From contig NZ_CAJQYY010000011.1 in NCBI RefSeq assembly GCF_907164575.1, forward strand, positions 121,076 to 185,075: a stretch of DNA of 64,000 nucleotides, read 5' to 3'. This DNA comes from Paraburkholderia gardini (lineage in GTDB: Bacteria > Pseudomonadota > Gammaproteobacteria > Burkholderiales > Burkholderiaceae). A program made the translations under genes and the position numbers. The notes under the pieces are model-generated. The model was not told the origin of the DNA. It saw nothing but the letters and a program-made list of their open reading frames with translations, and did not search any database. Positions 17,915 through 26,536 of the stretch are shown here, in pieces (positions within the stretch are counted from its first letter, which is position 1; each line of letters begins with the position of its first letter).

Positions 17915-19039
17915 TTACCGCGACGGCACCCCATCGCGCCATTCGCCCCAATGTGTGACGATGTCCTGCACGAGTGGATTGCCGGCACGGTAAAGGTTTT
18001 CGATGGCGGGACCGAAGCCGCCTTGTGCCGCATAGTTGACGAGGTTATCGGACGCGCTCTGGCCGTCGTACGGCCGGTCGAAATCGGAACCCGAGCGCAG
18101 TGCCGCGACGCGGCTCAGATCGACACGCCCCGTGCTCGCCGCGCGCTTGAGCGCTTCGTACGTCGCGTTGTCTTCCTGCTGGGTCGTGCAGTAGGTGCCT
18201 TTGTTATCGGTCAGCAACTTCGTCCAGTAGCGTGCGCGCTCGCCGATATATTTGCCGGACCACCATGTATCGCCCGCGAGCGTGTCGCACTGGATCACTT
18301 CAGGCGGCTGGTTGGCCGGCGGATAGTTGAATTTCGCGCGCGCGAGCTGCGCGGCACTGGTGTCCGCTAACGTCACGTTTCGCGAAAGCGCAAACGCAGT
18401 ATCGGCAAGCTTCGCGTTCAGCGCGAACACTTCGGTGCGGTAATCGAGCGGCGGCTTGCCGGAAGGCGACTTCGTGTTGATGCCCAGGAAGCCGCTGGGC
18501 CAGCTATCGGGTTTCTCGCGCGCGTCGATTTCCCACTGGATCCCAAAGTCGACCAGATACTTCGCCCACGCGGCCGATCCAAGCGTGCCCTGCATCGGAT
18601 CGATACCCGCAATGCCCGCGATCATGAAATACGTGCGGCGCAGATCGAACCTGTCGGAGAACGTGAGCGCCATCAGCGAAGCCGCTGCATTGGAATGGCC
18701 CATGCCCGTCGTCAGCACGCAGACTTCCTGGCGGTTGCAATGCACTTCGGGGTAGTCGGGCGAAAGGCCTGGCACCTTGATGGCTTTCCACGGGCCAAGA
18801 TTGTCGAGCCATACCTGTCCTTCAGGCCCGAACATCGAAATGATCATCACTTTCACGTCGCGGCCGTTGCCGGAGCCGGCCGGGCGGCCAGCGGCGTCGG
18901 AATCCTGCGCGATACCCGGCAGACACACGCCGAACGTACATGATGCGGCAACCGCGATGGAGAGTGCAGTGCGTGCGACAGGCAGGTTACGTCGGGTGCG
19001 ACGGTTCGGGACTTGCTTGAGCAGCGCTTTCACGTTCAT
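17915..19039 (-). CDS. Purine nucleoside permease (NUP) family periplasmic protein
   Basis: The protein belongs to the NUP family (PF06516), first described as fungal purine nucleoside permeases and related to nucleoside phosphorylases. Features are VKVMIISMFGPEGQVWLDNL, EVCVLTTGMGHSNAAASLMA, TYFMIAGIAGIDP and the late QQEDNATYEALKRA. An N-terminal signal peptide (positively charged MNVKALLKQVPNRRTRR, then ALSIAVAASCTFGVCLPGIA) predicts periplasmic location, so a binding or hydrolytic role is more likely than membrane transport. The frame opens at 19075, but the ATG at 19039 starts the signal peptide cleanly. No partner genes are adjacent. Confidence 0.82.
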   Translation of the reverse strand: MNVKALLKQVPNRRTRRNLPVARTALSIAVAASCTFGVCLPGIAQDSDAAGRPAGSGNGRDVKVMIISMFGPEGQVWLDNLGPWKAIKVPGLSPDYPEVHCNRQEVCVLTTGMGHSNAAASLMALTFSDRFDLRRTYFMIAGIAGIDPMQGTLGSAAWAKYLVDFGIQWEIDAREKPDSWPSGFLGINTKSPSGKPPLDYRTEVFALNAKLADTAFALSRNVTLADTSAAQLARAKFNYPPANQPPEVIQCDTLAGDTWWSGKYIGERARYWTKLLTDNKGTYCTTQQEDNATYEALKRAASTGRVDLSRVAALRSGSDFDRPYDGQSASDNLVNYAAQGGFGPAIENLYRAGNPLVQDIVTHWGEWRDGVPSR

Positions 19040-19358
19040 CGGGCGGGGCTCCCTCAGGTTGGAAGGCCAGGGCATGAGCGGGCGGTCGGGCGATGCATGT
19101 CCGGGACGCTTTGTCCGTGGTCCCGGTCCAGATCAGTATAGGGCGCAAAAAATTCTCCGATAGTCAGGACGTGATCGCGCGACCCGCTTCGGCGTTCTGT
19201 AGCGTCAATATCGGGGCTGTCCGCGAAGTCGCGCGTCACAGCCTGTCTTTAAGGAAACCCGTTTGCGCATAGTCAATTCTGCTCATGGATACGCTTTGAT
19301 GCCGCATGCATAGTACGGAGAAAACGCCGTATTCGTCTCGACCAGGCAGAGATTGCGG

Positions 19359-19380
19359 CCTGCATCACGCGAGATGCAGG
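19359..19380 (+). other. Hairpin in the spacer before a small secreted ORF
   Basis: CCTGCATC (19359-19366) pairs perfectly with GATGCAGG (19373-19380) around a 6-nt loop, ending 25 bp before the ATG at 19406. The rest of the 366-bp spacer 19040-19405 shows no gene. Confidence 0.35.
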
Positions 19381-19405
19381 TTGCACAACCATCGCAGGGC
19401 TCATC

Positions 19406-19798
19406 ATGAACGATCGGATAAGGAAGGGCGTGTTTGCGTGCCTGGGCACCGGAATGCTGACGGCGCCGCTGCTTGTCGTTGCCGCCGATCCCGCGGGCCA
19501 GCGGGACACGCTTTATTCGGTCGTCGCGGTGATCCCAGCGGGCCTGGCGTCCACCATCGCGAACGCCACGACGCTTTCAACCGCACTCGCCGCGCTGCTG
19601 ACGACAAGCGGCAACCCAGCCGGTCCCGGCGCGAACCTGAAGACGCTCGTGACGCCCGACGCGGTGAGCGCGCCGCTTGCGGTGCCTCCGGCGCCCGCGA
19701 ACTATCTGGCTTTGGTGACGGGGCAGCTTGCGGCGTGTCTGTCGGGCACGCAGGGGTCAACTGCGCCCGTTTCGGCATGCCCGCAAACGGAAACATGA
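19406..19798 (+). CDS. Hypothetical secreted protein, possibly a chimaeric ORF
   Basis: The 130-codon frame starts with a plausible signal peptide (MNDRIRKGVFACLGTGMLTA then PLLVVAA). The mature part is Ala/Thr/Pro-rich, with GNPAGPGANLKTLVTPDAVS. I do not recognise a family. Its last 13 codons (from 19761) lie antisense to the remnant of an ABC-2 permease, so the 3' end may have been created by the deletion that truncated that gene. Real expression is uncertain. Confidence 0.4.
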   Translation: MNDRIRKGVFACLGTGMLTAPLLVVAADPAGQRDTLYSVVAVIPAGLASTIANATTLSTALAALLTTSGNPAGPGANLKTLVTPDAVSAPLAVPPAPANYLALVTGQLAACLSGTQGSTAPVSACPQTET

Positions 19799-20053
19799 AA
19801 CCGGAAAGCAGGATGTTGGGCAGGAAATAGAAAATGATGAGTTGCATCACCTGCAACTGGTTTTGCGCGAGCGAAGAAAGCATGATGCCGGCCGTCGGAC
19901 TGGCCGCGATGAGCAGCAGCACCGCGAGATAAATGGCAATCGGGCTGCCGGCAGACGGCACATGAAGACAAAATGTGTCGCGACAGGAATGATCGTTGCC
20001 TGAACAAGTCTGATCATCACGTAAGGCGCGATCTTGCCGGTCGAACGGATGTC
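19761..20053 (-). pseudogene. ABC-2 type transporter permease remnant, truncated and frameshifted
   Basis: Reading the minus strand from 20053, the first frame gives STGKIAPYVMIRLVQATIIP. After a break near 19960 another frame gives SPIAIYLAVLLLIAASPTAG, IMLSSLAQNQLQVMQLIIFY and FLPNILLSGFMFPFAGMPKR. These are consecutive segments of the YhhJ/YbhR-like permease core (the LSGFMFPF motif is diagnostic). The N-terminal third and the C-terminus are missing and the two pieces are out of frame, so this is a dead gene. Bases 20054-20372 hold nothing else that I recognise. Confidence 0.8.
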
Positions 20054-20372
20054 GCCTGATCTGATTTAGGCGGGCGTTGAAAAGCGGCGCGTGAAGTTCA
20101 ACCTGGCCGGATCGGGCTCGCGATGTCAGGTGACCGGAACGTTAAATGCATCGGGCTTTGGACAGACGGCTGCATCGTCACGCGCAAATCCGCGTTGACG
20201 CGCGAAGATCCGGCCGCGTTATCACGAGCGGCGTTCTCTATCCGGATGGATGAAGCGAGGGACGGCGGCAAGCCGGCTCCCTCGCTACCTGAAGCGTCTG
20301 GGTGTCGATGGGACGTCGACGTCCTGGAGGTGCAGCCTGCGCGGCCGTGATGCCATGCGCGCGTGGCCCTCC

Positions 20373-20651
20373 TTATTGCATGCTGTTCGCGCCCGAGCCC
20401 GAGCCCGAGCCCGTGCCGTGCGCGCGCTGCGCCGCAACGATACGGCTTGCGCGTTGCGCGTTCTCCGGATAGTCGAGCCAGTCCAGAGGATCGTAGCCGG
20501 CCGCACGCCACGCGACAAGATCCGCGCGTACGTCAGCGCGGGTAAGCGGGGTCGAAGGATCATACGGTCGCGAGCCAGTCTGGGCGAGCGCCGATCCCAC
20601 ACAGAACGCACTCACAAGCACACCTGCCGTAATACGAATAACTGTTTTCAT
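20373..20651 (-). CDS. DUF4148 small secreted protein
   Basis: This 92-residue protein has a signal peptide (MKTVIRITAGVLVSAFCVGS, cut near ALAQ) and the short DUF4148 motif: LTRADVRADLVAWRAAGYDP followed by LDYPENAQRASRIVAAQ. The family consists of small exported proteins of unknown function abundant in Burkholderiaceae. The C-terminus is a GSGSGSG stretch encoded by repeated GAGCCC units on the plus strand (about 20393-20412). A paralogue lies at 39290-39610. Confidence 0.85.
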   Translation of the reverse strand: MKTVIRITAGVLVSAFCVGSALAQTGSRPYDPSTPLTRADVRADLVAWRAAGYDPLDWLDYPENAQRASRIVAAQRAHGTGSGSGSGANSMQ

Positions 20652-20817
20652 GGCAACACCTCAAGCGGTGAGAGCCGCTCTTTTATGTTAGGTGATGCGT
20701 CGGGCAGAACAAAGGGCAGGGGCCGGGCGGGCCGGGCACAGGGCAGCGCCGCGGAACTCGCTGCCTGAGCGGTGGTTTGCGTTACAGCCGTCAGTCATCT
20801 CGTGGCGTGAGAGCGTG

Positions 20818-21408
20818 TTAATCGCGTGGCCCAGGCCACAGGCTGCCGATGGCCGCGATGCCGGTCGCGCCCGCCGACCGCGCCCTGGCAATATGGACGC
20901 GTTCCATGCCACCGAGCGCGTACACCGGTATATCCTTCAGCAAGGTCAGCGCCGCGAACGCATCCCATCCCAGCGGCGAAGCCTCAGGATGCGTGCGTGT
21001 CTGCAATACCGGTGAGAGCGTGACGAAATCCGCATCGAGTGCCTGAGCCTGGGACAACTGTGCAGCGTCATGACAGCTGGCGGAAAACAGAATGTCGTCA
21101 GGCACGGGACGTCGGGTCTGCTTCATCAGATGCTGGCTGCTCATATGCACGCCGTCGGCGCCGAGCGCGTCGAGTGTGAACGCCGCATGGTTCACGATCA
21201 GCCTCGCACTAAACGCGTGACAGAGATCGAGCGCCTGCCTTGCGAGCAGTGCGTAGTGGTCCGCGCTCATCGTCTTGCTGCGTAGCTGGACGAGCGCAAT
21301 ACCTGCCTTGAGCGCCCGTTCGAGGCAATCGAGAAAGACGTCCTGGCTTATTGCGTCCGGCTCGGGCGTGATCAGATAACGATCCGGCAGTGAAAGCGTG
21401 TTTTTCAT
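20818..21408 (-). CDS. Thiamine phosphate synthase/TenI-like protein
   Basis: A ThiE/TenI-type TIM barrel of 196 residues from the ATG at 21408 (the frame reaches 21456). Seen are RYLITPEP, IALVQLRSKTMS, LIVNHAAFTLDALGADGVHM with SSQHL, FVTLSPVLQTRTHPEASPLG and PVYALGGMERVHIARARSAG. In many Betaproteobacteria this domain is the C-terminal half of a Nudix (MutT)-ThiE fusion; here it is free-standing with no Nudix partner next to it. Canonical ThiE diphosphate-binding residues are only partly kept, so the activity could be TenI-like or unrelated to thiamine. Confidence 0.75.
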   Translation of the reverse strand: MKNTLSLPDRYLITPEPDAISQDVFLDCLERALKAGIALVQLRSKTMSADHYALLARQALDLCHAFSARLIVNHAAFTLDALGADGVHMSSQHLMKQTRRPVPDDILFSASCHDAAQLSQAQALDADFVTLSPVLQTRTHPEASPLGWDAFAALTLLKDIPVYALGGMERVHIARARSAGATGIAAIGSLWPGPRD

Positions 21409-21547
21409 CAGGGCATCGCCTGGTTTCCGGGCACACAGTGTAAAGGCAGACGGCACATGACGATCGCCGTTCAGCGCGCGCGGCTTTATACGACGCTACG
21501 ACGCGGTCCTTTGATAGTATCTGGCTTTATATCCGCGCGGTTTTGCC

Positions 21548-22342
21548 ATGCTTGCACTCAAGCTCACACTGGTACCTCTGTTTCTGCTGATCGTCTCGAT
21601 GTCCGGTAAGTGGTGGGGTCCATCGATCGCCGGATGGCTTGCTGGACTCCCCGTCGTCGCCGGCCCCATTCTTTATCTGCTTGTCCTTGAGCACGGCCCC
21701 GCGTTTGGTGCGCGTGCCGCGACGCTGTCTCTTTGCGCGATCCTCGCATCCGAAGCGTTCAATTTTGCCTACGCCTGGACATGTCGTTCCTGTTCATGGC
21801 CGACGGCGCTGGCCGCCGCGTTGGGAACCTGGTTTGTCGCCGCATGCCTTCTGTCCTTGCTGCCTGTTTCGCCGATATGGGCAGTGTGCGCGGCGTTGAC
21901 CGCTGTTCTCTTCGGCCAGTCGTTCCTGCCACGCAGTTCCGCCGTCGCCGCAGGGGCGCCGCTTCGTCGCGCGGATCTGGCCGGCAGAATGTTCGCCGGC
22001 GCGGTGCTGACGCTGGTCGTCACTACGTTGTCAGGGCGGCTAGGCGCGACGTGGAGCGGATTACTCGCGGTATTCCCGTTACTTGGGAGCGTGCTGTCCG
22101 TCTCGTCGCATCGCGCGCATGGGCCCGCGTTCGTGGTGTCGCTACTGCGCGGGATGGTGCTGGGCCGTTTTTCGTTTGCGGCGTTCTGTCTGTTTCTTTC
22201 GCTTGTGCTTGCCCGTCAGACGGCCACGACCTCGTTCCTCGAAGCGGCGGCACTGGCCATGTTCGTGCAGTGGTGTACCAGACGTCTGACAGTGACGGCT
22301 GGTGTGCGGACGCAGGCTAAAAGCGCGGCCGGGATGGAGTGA
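21548..22342 (+). CDS. Integral membrane protein of unknown function
   Basis: The 264-residue protein is hydrophobic throughout, with about seven or eight membrane helices (for example LALKLTLVPLFLLIVSM, LAGLPVVAGPILYLLVL, AALGTWFVAACLLSLLPV, FCLFLSLVLARQ). A GKWWGPSIAGWLAGLPVVAG segment follows helix 1 and a second glycine/proline-rich GRLGATWSGLLAVFPLLGSV occurs near residue 160, suggesting an internal duplication of a GxxGGxxGxPxxxGP-like motif. I do not assign a family. It stands alone on the plus strand. Confidence 0.7.
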   Translation: MLALKLTLVPLFLLIVSMSGKWWGPSIAGWLAGLPVVAGPILYLLVLEHGPAFGARAATLSLCAILASEAFNFAYAWTCRSCSWPTALAAALGTWFVAACLLSLLPVSPIWAVCAALTAVLFGQSFLPRSSAVAAGAPLRRADLAGRMFAGAVLTLVVTTLSGRLGATWSGLLAVFPLLGSVLSVSSHRAHGPAFVVSLLRGMVLGRFSFAAFCLFLSLVLARQTATTSFLEAAALAMFVQWCTRRLTVTAGVRTQAKSAAGME

Positions 22343-22367
22343 GGATTGCCGGATGGGTGGGGCATGA

Positions 22368-22988
22368 AGGCGCGGGAGCGGCTTCGCGCGAACGCTCGAC
22401 CAGATGCTCGCGTTCCTGAAGGCCCGCGCGCCGGGTGCCGACGGAAAGCCGGATCCCGCGAAGGTCAAGGCGTTCTCTGAAGCGAATCCTGAAACCCTGA
22501 ACCAGGCGAAATTCGTCGCGCAAAGGCCGCTGCCGGGCAGCTTTGTCGGCACGACCTACTGGGGCGTGCATGCGTTTCCCGCCACCAACGCAAAGGGCGA
22601 CGTGCGATTCATCAAGTTCAAGGTGGTTCCGGTCGACGGCGAAGTCACGCTCACGGACGAAGAAGCGAAAGACAAACCCGCCGGGTTCCTCGTCGAAGAG
22701 CTCGAAAAGCGGATCGCGGCAGGCACTGCGCGTTTTCACGTGCTGGCCGTGCCTGACCGGCCGGGTGATCCGACGATGGACGTGACAATCCGCTGGCCCG
22801 ATGAAGACAGTCGCGAAACCGTGGTGCTGGGCACGATCGACATCACGTCGCTCGAACAGAACGCGTCGTGCGACGAAACGGTGTTCGATCCGTCGATCCT
22901 GGCGGACGGCATCGGCATTCCGCCCGACGAGATTTTCGCCGCCCGCAGCGCTGCGTATCGGGTGTCGTTCTCGAAGCGGCGGGAGTGA
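22368..22988 (+). pseudogene. Catalase-family peroxidase, 5'-truncated remnant
   Basis: The frame opens after a TGA at 22365 and contains only the C-terminal about 60 percent of a small heme catalase-like (SrpA/KatE1-type) peroxidase. Visible are LKARAPGADGKPDPAKVKAF, FVGTTYWGVHAFPATNAKGD, RFIKFKVVPVDGE, FHVLAVPDRPGDPTMDVTIR and the C-terminal proximal-tyrosine region AAYRVSFSKRR. The N-terminal part with the distal histidine and the signal peptide is absent, and there is no ribosome site at the ATG at 22404. Activity is therefore not expected. Confidence 0.82.
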
Positions 22989-23115
22989 ATCCGGCGGGAA
23001 CGCCCGGATCAGGCTTGCGCTTTCCGCGCGTGGGTCTGGCATGATGGCGTGGCGAGGGCAACGCACGCCCTGAAGCGTTGCCCCGCGATCGCCCGACATC
23101 CAGACCGACACGTTC

Positions 23116-24180
23116 ATGACCACCCGATTCAATGCCGTGCTGACCGCGCTTGTCGCGGCTGCCCTGTTCGGCGCCACGACGCCGCTCGCCAAGGTGCTGC
23201 TCGGCGCGCTGTCGCCCTTCATGCTCGCGGGGTTGTTCTATCTGGGAAGCGGTATCGGACTCGGCTTCTGCATCCTCGTACGACGCGTGCTGTGTAAGAC
23301 CCCGACTCGACATCAGAGCGAACGCGGCATGCCACGCGCTGATGTGCCCTGGCTGCTCGGTGCGATCCTCGCGGGCGGAATCGCGGGCCCCGCGCTCCTG
23401 ATGCTCGGACTGACCTCGACGCCCGCAGCCACGACTTCGCTGCTGCTCAACCTGGAAGGCGTGCTGACGGCCATCATCGCGTGGGTGGTGTTTCGCGAGA
23501 ACGTCGATCTGCCGGTGTTTCTCGGGATGATGACGATTGTCGCTGGTGGCGTGCTGCTGTCCTGGCAGCCGGGTGCAGGTGCGTTGCCCGTCGGCGCGCT
23601 TCTCGTCGTCTGCGCCTGTCTGTGCTGGGCCATCGACAACAACCTGACGCGCAAGGTGTCCACCAGTGACGCGATGATCATCGCCTGTATCAAGGGCCTC
23701 GTTGCGGGTACGGTGAATCTTTCGATCGCGTTGATCGCCGGCGCGCATCTGCCTTCCGCTGCACGCATCGCCGCCGCGATGACGACCGGCTTCGCGGGCT
23801 ACGGCGTCAGCCTCGTGCTGTTCGTCGTTGCGCTGCGCAATCTCGGCACGGCGCGAACCGGCGCGTATTTTTCGGTGGCGCCGCTCTTTGGCGTGACGCT
23901 TTCACTCGCGATCTGGCCAGAACGGCCGCCGGTCGTCTTCTGGATGGCTGCCATTCTGATGGGGTTCGGCGTATGGCTGCACATCCGCGAGCGTCATGCG
24001 CATCTGCATACGCACGAGCCGCTCGAGCATACGCATGCGCATAGTCACGACGCGCATCACCAGCACACCCATGCGTTTCCGTACGACGGGCAGGAGCCGC
24101 ACGTTCATCCTCATCGTCACGCACGTATCGCACATTCACATGCGCATTACCCGGACATTCACCATCGTCATTCGCATTGA
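23116..24180 (+). CDS. EamA/DMT-family transporter with a long histidine-rich C-terminal tail
   Basis: A 354-residue, ten-helix drug/metabolite transporter with two EamA repeats (about residues 5-140 and 150-285). Repeat 1 ends in TTSLLLNLEGVLTAIIAWVV and repeat 2 in RTGAYFSVAPLFGVTLSLAI. Unusually, the last 70 residues hold 24 histidines in HxH and HH patterns (HTHAHSHDAH, HVHPHRHAR, IHHRHSH). Such tails bind Ni, Co or Zn in metal exporters, so a metal-related or metal-gated function is inferred. It sits alone, with a 127-bp spacer from the catalase remnant. Confidence 0.85.
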   Translation: MTTRFNAVLTALVAAALFGATTPLAKVLLGALSPFMLAGLFYLGSGIGLGFCILVRRVLCKTPTRHQSERGMPRADVPWLLGAILAGGIAGPALLMLGLTSTPAATTSLLLNLEGVLTAIIAWVVFRENVDLPVFLGMMTIVAGGVLLSWQPGAGALPVGALLVVCACLCWAIDNNLTRKVSTSDAMIIACIKGLVAGTVNLSIALIAGAHLPSAARIAAAMTTGFAGYGVSLVLFVVALRNLGTARTGAYFSVAPLFGVTLSLAIWPERPPVVFWMAAILMGFGVWLHIRERHAHLHTHEPLEHTHAHSHDAHHQHTHAFPYDGQEPHVHPHRHARIAHSHAHYPDIHHRHSH

Positions 24181-24373
24181 GCGCAGCGCCTTAAACCACT
24201 GACGCTGAAATCGCGCTCTCAGGCCTGGCAGATCGCTGGCGACATCAAGGCCGCACATCTGTCCCCTGACGGTTTCGCCTCGCACGATTGTCCGCTGTTT
24301 CGGCGGCGTGACGACGGCTTCGGCTTGGGCATTGCCATGGTGTCGATCCGGGCTGATACGGTCGCGACAACCG

Positions 24374-24795
24374 TCAGAAACTGGCGCGCCCGATCGACGT
24401 TCCACCATCCACGAAGAGCGTCTGCCCCGTGATAAAACCTGCTTCCTCAGACAGCAGGAACGCAATGCTCGCGGCGAGTTCGTCGGGCTTGCCAAGGCGC
24501 TGCATCGGCACCATCGAAAGGAACCGTTGCTCGGCTTCGCTGCCCTTCGGCGTGTTTTCCCGGAACATCCCGGTTTCGACGGGCCCCGGCGCGATCGCGT
24601 TGACCGTGATGCCGGTTGCCGCCAGCTCGAGCCCCCACGTGCGCGTCAGGCTGATCATCGCGCTTTTGGCGGCCGCGTAAGCGGAGCGTTGCGCGAATCC
24701 GGGCACGACGAGACTGGACAGGTTGACGACGCGCCCCCAGCCCTTTCGCGCATGCCCGGCAGCAACGCCTGCACCGTCTGGATTGACAGCGATGA
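24374..24795 (-). pseudogene. Short-chain dehydrogenase/reductase remnant, truncated and frameshifted
   Basis: The C-terminal half of an SDR is intact in one minus-strand frame: KGWGRVVNLSSLVVPGFAQR, then SAYAAAKSAMISLTRTWGLE (catalytic Y and K), LAATGITVNAIAPGPVETGM and ITGQTLFVDGGTSIG. Just upstream, another frame encodes SIQTVQALLPGMRER, which normally precedes that segment, so there is a frameshift near 24745. The N-terminal Rossmann GxxxGxG part is missing. A very long open frame runs on to 26263, but it is antisense to the aldehyde dehydrogenase. Confidence 0.85.
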
Positions 24796-24976
24796 CAAGA
24801 ATTCCCCTTCTGGCAATGTGCCCGGAGGCCCCGGGGCATTCGGGTGGCTGCCCATGCTCCAGGGTCGCCAACGCGAGCAGGCGCATTCGGATACCATTAA
24901 CAGTTCCGCGGCATGCTTCTGACAGGTGTGCGCGTATTGCTGCCTGACATTCCTCACTCATCTGGAACCCGACATC

Positions 24977-26419
24977 GTGACATCGACCTATACCGATACC
25001 CGACTCCTGATCAACAACGAATGGTGCGACGCCGCAAGCGGCAAGACGCTCGACGTCGTCAATCCCGCGACGGGCAAACCCATCGGCAAGGTGGCGCACG
25101 CCGGGATTGCCGACCTCGACCGGGCGCTTGCCGCCGCGCAAAGCGGATTCGAGGCGTGGCGCAAGATTCCCGCCAACGAGCGCGCCACGACGATGCGCAA
25201 GGCCGCGAGCTTCGTGCGCGAGCGCGCCGCGGACATCGCCCGCCTGATGACGCAGGAACAGGGCAAGCCGTTCCCGGAAGCGCGGGTCGAAGTGCTGGCC
25301 GCCGCCGATATCATCGAGTGGTTCGCTGACGAAGGTCGCCGTGTGTATGGCCGGATTGTGCCGTCGCGCAACCTGTCCGCGCAGCAACTGGTGATCAAGG
25401 AGCCGATCGGCCCGGTTGCCGCGTTCACGCCGTGGAATTTCCCGGTCAACCAGATCGTGCGCAAGCTGAGCGCGGCGCTCGCGAGCGGCTGCTCGTTCCT
25501 CGTGAAGGCACCGGAAGAAACCCCCGCGTCGCCGGCGGGCCTGCTGCAGGCGTTCGTCGATGCAGGCGTGCCGCCGGGCACGGTCGGTCTCGTCTTCGGC
25601 GATCCGGCTGAGATTTCCAGCTACCTGATTCCGCACCCGGTCATCCGCAAGGTGACGTTCACCGGTTCGACGCCGGTCGGCAAGCAACTGGCGGCGCTCG
25701 CCGGCCAGCACATGAAACGCGCGACGATGGAACTGGGCGGTCACGCGCCCGTCATCGTCGCCGAAGATGCCGACGTGGCGCTCGCCGTGAAGGCCGCGGG
25801 TGGCGCGAAATTCCGTAACGCCGGCCAGGTCTGCATTTCGCCGACGCGCTTCCTCGTGCACAACAGCATCCGCGAAGAGTTTGCCGCCGCGCTCGTGAAG
25901 CACGCCGAAAGCCTGAAGCTTGGCGACGGTCTCGCCGAAGGCACGACGCTTGGGCCGCTCGCCAATGCACGTCGCCTGACGGCGATGAGCAAGGTGATCG
26001 ACAACGCACGCGCCACGGGCGCCACGATCGCGACCGGTGGCGAGCGCGTCGGCGCGGAAGGTAACTTCTTCTCGCCGACGGTGCTGACGAACGTGTCGCT
26101 CGAAGCCGATGTGTTCAACAACGAGCCGTTCGGTCCGATCGCGGCCATCCGTGGTTTCGACAAGCTCGAAGAAGCGATCGCCGAAGCGAATCGTCTGCCG
26201 TTCGGCCTCGCCGGCTATGCGTTCACAAAGTCGTTCCGCAACGTGCATCTGCTGTCGCAGCAAATGGAAGTCGGCATGCTGTGGATCAACCAGCCCGCCA
26301 CGCCTTCGCCGGAAATGCCGTTTGGCGGCGTGAAGGATTCGGGCTACGGTTCGGAAGGCGGCCCGGAAGCGATGGAAGCCTATCTCGTGACGAAGGCCGT
26401 GTCGGTGATGGCAGTCTGA
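24977..26419 (+). CDS. NAD(P)-dependent aldehyde dehydrogenase, succinate/alpha-ketoglutarate semialdehyde type
   Basis: This 480-residue ALDH oxidises an aldehyde to the acid. The start is best placed at the GTG at 24977 ([20 protein letters not shown]); the longer frame from 24926 adds a non-family stretch. Key parts are [15 protein letters not shown] (cofactor site), [11 protein letters not shown], the general base in MELGGHAP, the catalytic cysteine in [12 protein letters not shown] and EPFGPIAAI. Overall it resembles GabD-like succinate-semialdehyde dehydrogenases and the alpha-ketoglutaric semialdehyde dehydrogenases of pentose pathways; substrate is not settled. A terminator follows at 26441. 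Confidence 0.88.
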   Translation: MTSTYTDTRLLINNEWCDAASGKTLDVVNPATGKPIGKVAHAGIADLDRALAAAQSGFEAWRKIPANERATTMRKAASFVRERAADIARLMTQEQGKPFPEARVEVLAAADIIEWFADEGRRVYGRIVPSRNLSAQQLVIKEPIGPVAAFTPWNFPVNQIVRKLSAALASGCSFLVKAPEETPASPAGLLQAFVDAGVPPGTVGLVFGDPAEISSYLIPHPVIRKVTFTGSTPVGKQLAALAGQHMKRATMELGGHAPVIVAEDADVALAVKAAGGAKFRNAGQVCISPTRFLVHNSIREEFAAALVKHAESLKLGDGLAEGTTLGPLANARRLTAMSKVIDNARATGATIATGGERVGAEGNFFSPTVLTNVSLEADVFNNEPFGPIAAIRGFDKLEEAIAEANRLPFGLAGYAFTKSFRNVHLLSQQMEVGMLWINQPATPSPEMPFGGVKDSGYGSEGGPEAMEAYLVTKAVSVMAV

Positions 26420-26440
26420 TTCACGTTGGCGCTGTAATGC

Positions 26441-26487
26441 CGCCGCCCTGAGCCTTGCCTGAAAAGCAAAGCGAAGGGCGGCGTTTT
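26441..26487 (+). terminator. Rho-independent terminator after the aldehyde dehydrogenase
   Basis: CGCCGCCCT (26441-26449) pairs with AGGGCGGCG (26475-26483), and the downstream arm is followed by TTTTC. The loop is long (25 nt). Confidence 0.7.
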
Positions 26488-26536
26488 CATTGAACGGCTA
26501 AACGCGTGACTAAACGCGCGGCAAAATCCTGAAACC

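Noticed and set aside
20393..20412. GAGCCC tandem repeat considered as a regulatory or satellite repeat
   Set aside because: It lies within the DUF4148 gene and simply encodes a Gly-Ser stretch.
24220..24370. Plus-strand stretch ending DDGFGLGIAMV that resembles the G2 box of a histidine-kinase ATPase domain
   Set aside because: Only about ten residues match, with no other ATPase boxes around; likely chance or an undatable scrap.
24796..26263. Long minus-strand open frame continuous with the SDR remnant
   Set aside because: It is antisense to the aldehyde dehydrogenase; only the last part (24374-24795) encodes SDR sequence.
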